From: Prinsepia uniflora
Taxonomy: Eukaryota > Streptophyta > Magnoliopsida > Rosales > Rosaceae
Assembly: GCA_032719365.1 (NCBI GenBank)
Contig: CM064868.1
Location: 72,901,766-72,965,765, forward strand
Length of the DNA stretch: 64,000 nt
Reading direction: 5' to 3'
The number at the start of each line of letters is the position of its first letter. The first letter of the stretch is position 1. Positions 22,308 through 33,035 of the stretch are shown here, one piece after another. The notes beneath the pieces were generated by a model. The model ran no database searches. It was not told the DNA's origin and worked only from the letters and a program-made list of their open reading frames with translations. A program made the position numbers and the translations under genes.

Positions 22308-25078
22308 TGTAACACCCCGGAAATTAGAAGATTTGAATATTGTAGTTTAATTTGTGAATTGACGCTTTTACCCTTGTGATTGGTGTGGCCAAATTGTTGA
22401 CTTTTTGATTGGTGGGCTAAATGGACTTTGACCTATGACCGTGACGTAGTTCGGGATGTCACGAGTTCATAGTCAGGTGGCACGTCCATTTCGGACGATC
22501 AGGGAAAAAGTTATGACTATCGGAAGTTCAGGGGCATTACCGTAATTTGGACTTTGGGGGGGGGGGAAATGTTGACTTTTCGTTTGGCAACTAATTTTCA
22601 CATGACTCAAGGACCGTTAGGTAGGTCTCGACGTCCTGAGTCCGTAGACAGGCGGCACGCCGAAATCGGACTTCGTACGAGGAAGTTATGGTCAGAAACG
22701 TGAAATCGGGAAGTTCGTGCCTCGGTTTACGTGTCGAATATTTTATTCTGAAATTCTGATTGGGGGACACCTGCTCACCCATTGGCTAGATTGGATCAGA
22801 TCCACTATGGGTTTAAATACCATTAAAACCAACTTTTAATTACAGCCATTGATCTGAAACCTCCAGATCTGATCTCAGCCCTTAATCTCATTTCTGAGAT
22901 TCAATCTGGGCCGTCCATCATTTCCCTCCATTTCTATATATTTCCATACCCGACACCCACATGCTGCCATTTCGATCATCACACATGCGTGCACCTGACC
23001 CTTTGCTTCAGGCATGGCTGGACTGAGCTGGTGAGGGCTGAGGCACGGCGGTGAACGGCGGCAGGCGGCGGCGAGGTGGGCGGTTTTAACCCGAAACGGT
23101 TTCAAAAACTCAGATTTTGGTAACTCGAATTCCCACGTTTAGTTTTGTTTTCTATTAACCCTAATCGACTCTAGGGACTTATAGGAACCTTCTGGGCTCG
23201 AGTTCGTGACCGGAGGTGATCGGACGGTGGCTAAACGGCGACGGGAGAACCGGGACTGTGTATCGAGGTAAGCCTTCGATCCTATCTGTGTTTATCGATT
23301 TTGATTCCAAAGAACCCTTCCTGGGATTAAGACGAACATCTAGGAACAAACCAGAGTGAAAATGATTGAGAATTAAGGAAATGGTGACCGGGTCATGATC
23401 GCGGGTCTGATCGACCCGAGTTGCAGAGATACGGGTCAACCGTCTGAGGACAGAGGTGATGACGTGGCACCCTGTCAGACTGTCAGGTGATGTGGACCAA
23501 CCGTGAGCCGACACGTGTCACATGTCAGTGCACAGTCAGCACTGACATGTTAGTGACGTGGCCCAATCTGGGACTACCACGTGTCACTGACATATCAGTG
23601 ATGTGGACCAATGCCGTGCTGACACGTGGCACATGTCAGATCTGACACGTGGCCTGACAGATCAATGAGGTGGACCAATTGGATGTTGACACATGGCACC
23701 TATCAGAGTCTGACATGTCAGACCTGACAGCTGTCAGATGAAGTCAGCATGACGTCATGCTGACGTCGACGTCAGCGATGACGTCAGCAGGGACTGTTCC
23801 TGCGTTGACCGACACGTTGACCGGGGCGTGGGGGCGCGTGTGAACAGTGTTTTTGGTGGGACCACCACCATTCTTTAGGTTTCGACGATCCGGATCCAAT
23901 GGCGGTGGTTTCGTGTCGATCGGAGATTATTAAGTTGGTCAAAATGAGGTTTATTGCCTTGGGAAACACGTTCGGGCGGCTTTTCCCGGCCGGTTTCAGC
24001 CTAGGATTTCATGGTTGAATGTTAGGGGTTTAAATTGACCTTTACGAATACTTTGGACTTGACAGGGATTGTACATTTGTACCAGGACGAGGGTATACGT
24101 TCGGTTCCTAGCAGGATTGTACTTGTGAGTGGGCCATTTTCTTAAACCCTTGCGTGCATAAATGTTTTCTGGTTTATTATACTTATTCACATGCTAAAAA
24201 CAATAATGGTTTTGATGATATGGAAAATATGGTTATGGCACGTTTCACGGTATTTGGGCTTGAGACCCGTCTGATGGAACTTAATGTTTGGTTCGGATTT
24301 TATCTATGTATATATGCTTGCATGTGGATATCAATAAAATGTATTTGGTACTGCACTGTATAGATCCTTCCTTATTATATTGTCTCCTCCGGATGAGGTA
24401 CCCCGGAGAGGTCACGGACGTCTAATACGTCCAGCGTATAGGACGCTAAGCATCGGGGATGCTGTAACTGAACAGGGTTCGGGGATTTAACTCGGAATTG
24501 AGACTCGAGTTGCACGCGTAGCCTTGTGATTGTGACCTTATTGGACGTCAGGGACGTCAGACATCAGGGATGTCGGGATTGGAGTGTATAGTGCAGTGGC
24601 TAAAACTATGTTTATGGTTTTATTATATGCCTTATGGTTTATATTGTCTGATTGATGGTTTTAAATTCGGTTGCATGCATGTTTTGGAAAACGGAGGGGT
24701 AAATTATATGTTTACTTATCAAATGATTTTATAAACTTGAGTTTCGGTCCACTCACCCTTAATGTTTTTGAATCCCCTCCAGGTCGTGATACTGAGGTAG
24801 AGGAGGAACCTGAGGCTGAGGCATAGATCCATTTCTGCGTACCTGAACCCCTGTTGGGTGGTGTGCTCGCAGGTTTATGTTAGAGTCGTGCTCGTAACTT
24901 GTAGTTTGGATTTCATCCCTTGTCTGACATCTGTTTAATTCGGATTTGATGTATAACTTTAATTTGGTTATTTATGCATTTGATGTTTTGAGGTTAAAAT
25001 CGGCATGAATTATTGGGTGTCAGACGGGAGCAGGGCACGTCCCCTTGTGGTCCCTGTGGGATCGGGCTGGTCCTGTCA
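22308..25078 (+). repeat. Tekay element 1: 5' LTR (2771 bp)
   Basis: It closely matches the 3' LTR by eye, with several indels. This LTR has lost most of the conserved palindrome (near 22763-22780) that the 3' LTR keeps. It retains a TGACGTCA-rich segment at about 23722-23780 that the 3' LTR lacks. It contains ATCGAG-GTAAGC (about 23263-23274), GTGAGT (24125-24130) and a CCCCTCCAG acceptor-like site (ends 24782). Confidence 0.9.
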
Positions 25079-25081
25079 GCT

Positions 25082-25093
25082 TGGTATCAGAGC
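25082..25093 (+). other. Primer-binding site, initiator tRNA-Met type
   Basis: TGGTATCAGAGC lies three bases after the LTR end. It is complementary to the 3' end of plant initiator tRNA-Met, the usual primer of this clade. It is not a tRNA gene. Confidence 0.9.
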
Positions 25094-25209
25094 ACTAGGT
25101 TGTGGTCATTACTAGGTTATGGTCAGCATGCTAGACTAGCGATTAGTACTAGTTACTTTTCGACTTTTAAGAATATTGTTTTCTGCTCTATGCCTCTTGA
25201 CATTTGGTT

Positions 25210-26510
25210 ATGCCTCCTAGGAGAATTCCTCATACACGAACTGACGTGGATCTGGAAAGGGAGATGGAATGTGCAAGCATTGAAAGGGCTCAACGTTTGG
25301 TAGCCACTCCTTTTTGCGGGGGATCAAACCCGGAGGATGCTCATGATTGGATCACCAAGTGGGAGAGGATCTTCTCGGTGATGCACTGCCCTCCGGGCGA
25401 ACGGGTAACTTTGGCGGCCTTCTTGCTGGAAGGAGGAGCCTACCAGTGGTGGCACGGACTCGAAATGTCTGGGTGGTCTGTCCATACCACTACTTGGGAA
25501 GCTTTCCGTTCCCGATTTCTGGACCAGTACTACCCGCGATCATTTCGCGCGGCACGGGAGGCTGAATTCCTGCGGCTGGAGCAGGGTGATATGTCCGTTG
25601 CAAACTACGAGCAAACTTTCGGAAAACTGTCCCGGTTTGCTGCATCATTCGTGAGCACGGAGGAGGACAAATGCCAAAGGTTTGAGCTTGGACTCCGAGG
25701 GGAGATACGGGCGAGTGTGACTGCCGCTACTCATGCTTCACTGAGAGATTTGGTCGACGCTGCGGTGCGTGTCGAGACCAGTCTGGCGGCACACCAGACA
25801 CGACAGCCTTCGGGCGAGGGGCGACGTTAGGATCGGCCACATCGTGGGCCATCGGGCCAGAAGAACAACAAGGGAGGGGGCTACAGGAGAGCACCCTCAT
25901 CCTTCAAGAGTCGTGGCTGGTCAGGTCGACGCGGAGGCCCTCAGGGCAGAGGATCAGGATACAACTCTGGGCAGCGTTCATCTTGGAGCGGTGCTTCTGG
26001 TGGGCATTCGGACAGGCCAAGGCCAGTAACTTGTTTTGCTTGCGGTGAGGAGGGTCACTATGCCTGTGATTGCCTGCAGTTGCCCAAGAACAACGACGCC
26101 GGGGGCTCGAGTGTGGTGCAGAGCACGGCTTCCCACACTAATGGAGGTCGCGGTCAGGGAGGTGACCGTGGTGCTGGACGTGGCGCGCGCGGGCGCAGAC
26201 GGAACGGAGGGCCGAGGGCCCAAGTGTTTGCAATGACCCAGCAGCAGGCGAGGACTGCCCCAGGTGTGGTTACAGGTACACTACATGTCTTAAACCTTCT
26301 TGTACGTGTATTGATGGATGCAGGGGCTACACATTCTTTTATTTCGAAGAGTTGTGCCGGTATGCTTGATTGTGTGGTATCAGCCTTAGATTGCGAAATG
26401 GGTGTTGGCACCCCGATGGGCATCGTGTACCTTGTGAATCAGGTGATTCGGAGGTGCCCGGTAAGAATTGAGGATGTGGATTTACCAGCGGATTTAATTA
26501 TTCTGGATAT
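25210..26510 (+). pseudogene. Tekay element 1: gag and protease start, with premature stop
   Basis: The frame starts at ATG 25210 (MPPRRIPHTRT). It carries the retrotransposon gag domain (DAHDWITKWERIF, then AYQWWHGLE, then WEAFRSRFLDQYYP) at about residues 45-130. A TAG at 25828-25830 interrupts it where the second copy (62851 onward) has CAG, so one C-to-T change explains it. The same frame continues with an arginine/glycine-rich region, a CCHC knuckle (CFACGEEGHYACDC, about 26034-26075), and the protease active-site stretch VLMDAGATHSFIS at about 26311-26349. Gag would bind and package the RNA. Beyond 26510 the frame is disrupted. Confidence 0.88.
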
Positions 26511-26581
26511 CCATCCCAATCCCCCCGGGATTGGCTATCGGATGTGGATTGGCTATCGGAGCATGGATCGCTCATCGATTG
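26511..26581 (+). repeat. Filler duplication beside the solo-LTR insertion
   Basis: A 22-bp sequence at 26511-26532, starting CCATCCCAATCCC, is identical to 26591-26612, which is part of the solo LTR end. A 14-bp direct repeat GGATTGGCTATCGG follows within about 20 bp. The filler replaces the expected codons between LILDI-like and GMDW-like parts of the protease region and shifts the frame. This looks like template switching or repair synthesis copying the LTR end. Confidence 0.7.
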
Positions 26582-27176
26582 TGACAGGACCCATCCCAAT
26601 CCCCCCGGGATTACCATGGAATGTGCCCTGCTCCCGTCCAACAAGGGGTGTCAGACAAGGGATAACCAAGAGCTACTGCCCAAATGGGCCATCTAGAGTG
26701 CGCAAGGACCGATGGAGGAGGTGTGCAATGTCCCAGTCTCTGCTGCAATCGCATCCGTAATCAACCTGAAGGGCATTAAAACCAAAAGCTGTGAGTGGAC
26801 AAAAACCAATAAGTTTACCAAATACATTTATAAGACATTTATGCCCTCCAATAAAAACGTATGCATGCCACCAAAAACCAGTAACCAAAACGTTTGCTCA
26901 ACCGAGCCATTAGGGCCTTAGCCCGAAAACCGTTAACCAAAAACCAAGTGTGGGAACTCAGCCCAAAACCGTGGAATACCACCACCATACATATTAAAAC
27001 CATGTGGGTCACCACCCACGACCATAGATGAACATCAATTCAAAAATCCAAAACCATTTAGGGTCCCCGACCCGACATACCATTTCATAACCAATAATCC
27101 ATTTTTACCACATAACACATATCCAACCAATAAGCCATTTTATTCATTAAACCATATTTTACCATTACCATCACCA

Positions 27177-27313
27177 GCATCCCAGATGCTTAGCGTCCCA
27201 GACGCTAGACGTCCCTGACGTCATATCTCACGGTTTCATAAGCTACGCGTGCTGCCCGGGGTCTCTCCGGGTCCATATATCTGACATCCCTGATGTCTGA
27301 CGTCCCTGACGTC
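27177..27313 (-). repeat. Micro-hairpin series with CCCAG/CCCTG loops
   Basis: Five short stem-loops follow each other: GCATCCCAGATGC, AGCGTCCCAGACGCT, GACGTCCCTGACGTC (twice) and GACATCCCTGATGTC. Stems are 4-5 bp and loops read CCCAG or CCCTG. The stem bases differ between units but stay complementary. The same series occurs at about 150-290, 24410-24570, 35100-35260 and 62050-62220. Confidence 0.7.
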
Positions 27314-27608
27314 AATCATAGCAATCCTGCTCCTGAGTCATCATACGGTCCGGCTGCTCCGTATAATGACCCCTCGCAGGCAATGCACCGTGACTTCCCC
27401 AGTGTCCCAGACATCTGGAGGAGACCATCATATATCCTTGTATCCAGATGGTATATGGAAAACAGTTTTATTTAATCATTTTATCACATTATTACCATTG
27501 GGCCCTGCCCGAAATTTCCATAAAACCACATAATTCCATTTAGGGTCCTTGACCCAAAATCACCATTATAAAATATAGGGTCCCTGACCCGAAATCACAT
27601 TTATTATC

Positions 27609-27834
27609 CAACTGGGCCTCATGCCCGATTTTATGAACCACTGGGCCCACGGCCCGATTTATAAACCAACTGGGCCCGCAGCCCGACTTATAAACCCACT
27701 GGGCCCACGGCCCGAATTCGTAAATTAACTGGGCCCCTGGCCCGATAACATAACTTAAACGGGTCTCAGCCCGATTTCATACCAACTGGGCCCCTGGCCC
27801 GATTTCATTAACCAACTGGGCCCCCAGCCCGATT
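27609..27834 (-). repeat. Array of about eight GGGCC/GGCCC hairpin units
   Basis: Units of 26-30 bp have the form AACTGGGCCCnnGGCCCGATT plus an AT spacer. The inner pair GGGCC...GGCCC varies, for example GGGCCTCATGCCC, GGGCCCGCAGCCC and GGGTCTCAGCCC, with partners kept complementary in most. Related arrays lie at 580-735, 16930-17080, 36940-37090, 40140-40260 and 46590-46740. Confidence 0.75.
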
Positions 27835-29914
27835 CTCAAATGGACTCCAAGTCCGAAATTTCCAAAACAAGTGGGCCTCAAGCCCGAGTTTATATTTCCA
27901 ATTTCAAAACCATTTCATCACATTATATCCAAGTAATAAATATGGAAAATCCATGTAAAACCGAAAAACCTCGATTTACGTGCAAGCACGTAAATCGCCT
28001 CGAAATACGTGAAACCGTACAATTTACCAACAACCAAATCAACATCACACAATCACAACCATAATCCATATAAAACATTTAAGCATGCATAGAATTTATA
28101 AAACCAAAGTCCACTCACAGACTGTTTTAACCGTGTGCCTCGATACGCGTGCCACCGGCTCTCCCGGGCCACACCACTATCACCGGGACTCCCAATCCTG
28201 TCCAAATCACATTAGAGGGTTACTAACCTCAACATTAACATCCTATCAAAGTCCCGTAATTTTCCCGCATTTTTACTTATTTTTAAACTTAATTAAAAAC
28301 CTTCGGACATCCCGAACACTATCGAGACGGTGTCCGATCGACCCGAAACCAATCCCAAAATGTTCGTTACATTAAATAGGACAGAAGTCATGTTGATCTC
28401 ACCTCGAGATCCGTGCCCACGCGCCGCCACGCGCCGCCGTGAGTGACTGCGCGTGAAACCCACGCGCCTGCTACAGTGTCACCAGCCCAACCCGTTTGTC
28501 TGGTAAAGGGGTCCAATTCACCCGCGACACAACCCGGTTCCAATCCTGTCAATTCGATCCTAATTCCTTCAATTGATCATTCCATTAGCTTCGTTTTAAG
28601 TCCAATTATAAGTCTGTAACATCAATTACACGATAACTTACCCAAATTCCATCGATTCCACGATGAACACGAAGAACACTCCGGTCACTGTTCAATCATG
28701 GGATTCCTTCAATCTCAATTGATTTCCCCAAATTGGTTCAACCAGAAGCATTAGTGGACCACGAGGAACAATTCCCCCACATCAATTCCGTCGTTTGATC
28801 AGTAAATGATCACGACACAAGTACGAACACCGTCCACTGTGCAACCATGGAGTTTCATCGATCTCAGCCGGTTTCCTTCAATTGATGATCCCAGAAGCAT
28901 CGTGGGATCATGAGAAATCATTTCCCCATAACAATTGAGTCAATCACAGCCCCAAACTCCACGACTCAGCCTCGATTTCTTCCTCTGTCACCAAGCTCGA
29001 TCAGAGCCAAAACGGCACCATTCCTTCTCGTTTTTGATGTGGATCGACTCGTCACAACCTCAGGAAGATGTTTGTAACCTCCAATTCGATCATCACAGCC
29101 CAATTCCTTCAATTCGAATTTTCCCTCTCATTTTCCCGAAATCCAAAATCCAAAATTCAACCCACACTCAAACCCTCGTGTTTCCCAGTTAATTCCCTCA
29201 TCTTAGTCTCCCATTTTTCTCTCAGGAACGACAGAGAGAGGGAGCCAATTCTCCCAATCTGATTCCCCCAATTTTGTGCACGATTTAGGAACAAAGAAGA
29301 GGAAATTAGGGGAATTGGTGGATTAGATGATGATGATGTAGTAATGATGATGTTTGGAGGGAAACAAGGAGCTGGAAACAAGGGATGGGTGACACTTGTC
29401 ACTCATCCAGGTGTGTAGGGTCAATGGTCACTATTCATTATTATATTATTATTTTAATCCCGGCCTCGGTTCGTTAGTTTGTTTCCTTGACCATAACGTC
29501 GTCGTCGGAACTCCGATTTCGGCATGCCGCCTGTCGTTGGATTCGTATCGACGATACCTACGTAACGGTCCTTGGCCCTCACCCATCGGACCTCCCGATC
29601 AGAATGTCAACATTTGGCCCCTAATAAGCCAAATTACCAAAATACCCCTCAACTTCCGAACACCAAAACTTTCTCTACGAATGTCGGAATCGAACGTGCC
29701 ACCTGTCTATGAACTCGTGACGTCCCGAACTACGTCACGGTCATCGGTCAAAGTCCATTTGACCGCCTAAATAAAAAGTCAACATTTTGCCCACGTAGGG
29801 GCAAAACGGTCATTTTGCACAATTTGTCCGATTCCGCCCTACTAACCACCGTTCAACCTCACTAATCAAGATTAGTGACTAAACTAATCCTGGAATTCGG
29901 GATGGGTCGTTACA

Positions 29915-32900
29915 GATTGCTGTAGCAAGCAAGTGATTCTGCGGAGCCCGGGTTTTTCGGAGGTTATCTTTCAGGAGGAACGTGACGGTTCGCCTCCTGA
30001 AGTGATTTCTTCACTTACTGCTACCAAACTTTTACGGAAAGGATGCCAGGGTTATCTGGCGCATGTCGTGTCGGAGCAGGTTGATACTCCGGGTATCGAC
30101 GAGATACCGGTGGTATGTGAGTTTCCGGATGTATTTCCGGAAGACTTACCTGGATTGCCACCATCACGGGAGATCGAGTTTACTATTGAACTACTCCCTG
30201 GTACCCGACCTAAATCCCAGGCACCATACCGGATGGCGCCGGCCAAGTTACGAGAACTCAAAACTCAATTGCAGGAGTTGGTGGAGTTGGCATACGTCCG
30301 ACCGAGTACTTCACCGTGGGGAGCACCGGTGTTGTTCGTAAAGAAGAAGGAGGGAAGTCTCCGTTTGTGTATTGACTATCGACAACTCAACAAGGTGACA
30401 CTGAGGAACCAGTATCCTCTACCCAGGATCGATGACCTTTTTGACCAGTTGCGGGGAGCACAGTGCTTCTCGAAAATTGATTTGCGGTCTGTGTATCACC
30501 AACTGAGGATTTCAGAGGAGGATATTCTGAAAACTACTTTTCGAACCTGTTATGGACACTACGAGTTCCTTGTTATGCCTTTTGGCTTGACGAATGCCCC
30601 AGCAGCATTCATGGATATGATGAACCGGGTCTTCCGACCCTACCTGGATATGTTCGTGATTGTGTTCATCGATGATATTTTGGTGTACTCGAGGAGTACC
30701 CGTGCACATGAGGAACATCTACGGTTGGTCTTGGAGAAGCTGAGACAAGAACAGTTGTACGCCAAGCTGAGCAAGTGTCAGTTTTGGCTGAGCAGTATTG
30801 GTTTTCTGGGACACGTGATATCGACGGATGGGATTAGCGTGGATCCCCAGAAAACAGAAGCGGTGACCAACTGGGCTAGACCGACAACAGTAACGGAGGT
30901 GCGGAGTTTTGTCGGGTTAGCAGGTTACTACCGGAGATTCGTGGAGGGTTTCTCCAAAATTACTGCACCATTGACTCGTCTGACTCGTAAGGGAGTAAAG
31001 TTTATTTGGGACGAGCAGTGTGATCGGAGTTTTCAAGAATTGAAAGATCGATTGACCACTGCACCTGTCCTTGCATTGCCGGATGACAGTGGAGAATTCA
31101 CGGTCTTTAGTGACGCTTCACTACAAGGCTTGGGCTGCGTGTTGATGCAGACTGGCAAGGTTATCGCCTACGCATCCCGACAGCTAAAGACTCATGAGTT
31201 GAACTATCCAACCCATGATTTGGAGTTGGCAACAGTGGTTCATGCTCTAAAAATCTGGAGACATTACCTGTTCGGCGCAACGTGTCGGATATACACCGAC
31301 CACCAGAGTCTAAAGTACCTATTCACTCAGAAGGAGCTTAACATGAGACAACGGAGATGGTTGGAGCTGCTGAAAGATTATGACTGTACGATCGAGTACC
31401 ATCCGGGTAAGGCCAATGTGGTGGCTGATGCACTCAGCAGGAAATCAGCAGGATCGGTTGCACACCTGGGGATGGTGTATCTTCCTTTGCTGGTAGAACT
31501 CCAGAAGGCGGGAGTTATTTTGGGTACGGATGAGCATAGAGCTTTGTTGGCCAGCTTCCATGTACGACCTGTACTGATTGATTGGATTATCGAAGCACAA
31601 CTTCAGGATCCGATACTCTGTATTTACAGGATTGAGGTCGATGTGGATGGGAGACAGGATTTTACCATCCGGGATGATGGAGCACTGGTGAAGTTGGGCC
31701 GTTTGTGTGTACCTGCAGTGGCAGAGTTACGGGCCGAGATTCTTGAGGAGGCCCATAGTTCGGCCTATGCTATGCATCCAGGGGGTACAAAGATGTACCG
31801 TACCCTCCGGAACCATTATTGGTGGCCAGGAATGAAGAAGGATATTGCTGAATTCGTGAGCAAATGCTTAACCTGTCAGCAGGTTAAGGCGGAACGGCAG
31901 AGACCTTATGGGGCTATGCATCCACTTCCTATTCCCGAGTGGAAGTGGGATCACATCACCATGGACTTCGTCTTAAAGTTACCAAGGACTCAGAGTGGAG
32001 TTGACGGAGTATGGGTGATCGTGGACCGATTAACCAAGTCAGCCCATTTCCTGCCAGTTCAGGAAACTTATAAACCTAACCGACTGGCTCAGTTGTTTGT
32101 AAAGGAAATCATACGATTGCATGGTACGCCGGAATCGATCGTGTCCGATCGTGATCCGCGTTTCACTTCCAGGTTCTGGTGGAGTTTGCAAGCTACTTTG
32201 GGAACAACCCTACGTTTCAGTACTGATTTCCATCCTCAGACTGATGGACAGTCTGAAAGAACCATTCAAACCCTGGAGGACATGATGAGGTCCTGTGTGC
32301 TACAGCTTCAGGACTCTTGGGATACTCATTTTCCATTGATGGAATTCGCTTACAACAACAGCTATCAGGAAAGCATCGGGATGGCACCTTATGAGGCACT
32401 GTATGGTCGACAGTGCAGGACACCTATCTGCTGGACGGAGGTAGGAGAGCGAGCGGCTGTAGAGCCGGAATTGATGGACTTAACCATGAAAACTGTTCGA
32501 GTTATCAAGGAGAGATTGAAGGCGGCGCAGGATCGCCAAAAGAGTTATGCCGATCGACGGATTCGAGACCTGGAATTTGAAGTGGGAGATTTTGTCTTCC
32601 TGAAGTTATCTCCGTGGAAAGGGATCATCCGCTTTGGTCGACGGGGGAAGCTGAGTCCGCGTTTTATCGGACCTTATGAGATCGTGGAAAGGATTGGCAG
32701 GGTTGCATACAGATTGGCACTGCCTCCTGAACTTTCTAGAGTTCACGATGTTTTTCACGTATCGATGCTGCGGAAGTACGTACGTGATGCTTCCCATGTA
32801 CTGGAGGATCAACCTATCGAACTCCGAGGGGATTTGAGCTTTGAGGAACAACCAGTGCAAATTTTGGATCGGAAGGACAAGGTACTACGTCGGAAGACGA

Positions 32901-33001
32901 TCCCTCTCGTGAAGATTCTCTGGAGAAACCAGAATGGGGAAGAAGCCACATGGGATCCTGAGGCTCAGATGCGAGAACAATTTCCTCATTTGTTTCTTTG
33001 A
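29915..33001 (+). pseudogene. Tekay element 1: pol region (RT, RNase H, integrase, chromodomain-like), cut off from gag
   Basis: One frame is open from the insertion edge to TGA at 32999-33001, about 1028 codons. Numbering from the GTG at 29933: RT at about 95-300 with IDYRQLNKVT and the FIDD active site (245-248); RNase H at about 385-500 with SDAS (D392), E429 and TDHQSL (D454); integrase zinc finger with CLTC at 643-646; integrase core with D676, D737 and E773; and a C-terminal chromodomain-like part after about 950 (KTIPLVKILWR, then EEATWDPEAQM). KIDLRSVYHQ has Val187 where this family normally has Gly. The frame has no in-frame ATG near its start because it is the downstream half of gag-pol. 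Confidence 0.92.
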
Positions 33002-33020
33002 AATTTCGGGACGAAATTTC

Positions 33021-33034
33021 TTAAGGGGGGAAGG
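33021..33034 (+). other. Polypurine tract of Tekay element 1
   Basis: TTAAGGGGGGAAGG sits directly before the 3' LTR (one T between). It follows a GGGACGAAATTTC motif that is shared in altered form by both LARD copies (ATTTCGAGGA...). It primes plus-strand synthesis in this class of element. Confidence 0.85.
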
Positions 33035-33035
33035 T

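Larger units (their letters stand above)
26582..29914 (-). mobile_element. Minus-strand solo LTR (3333 bp) inside the Tekay element, TSD GATTG
   Basis: Left end TGACAGGACCCATCCC, right end GGGATGGGTCGTTACA. GATTG is present at 26577-26581 and 29915-29919. Removing it rejoins the codons for the protease-RT linker, so this is a clean insertion into coding sequence. It has arms at about 26787-26800 and 28105-28120, micro-hairpins at 27177-27313 and 27609-27834, and the palindrome at 29383-29408. Its frames show no gene. Confidence 0.93.

Noticed and set aside
25082..25093. tRNA gene signal (TGGTATCAGAGC)
   Set aside because: It is only the 12-base primer-binding complement, with no cloverleaf around it.
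25347..25565. Alternative-frame ORF across gag (and its twin at 62988-63206)
   Set aside because: Shadow of the gag frame. The gag domain motifs are in the other frame.
27609..27834. CRISPR-like array of short repeats and spacers
   Set aside because: Repeats are imperfect, spacers are 6-12 bp, the context is a plant LTR, and there are no cas genes.
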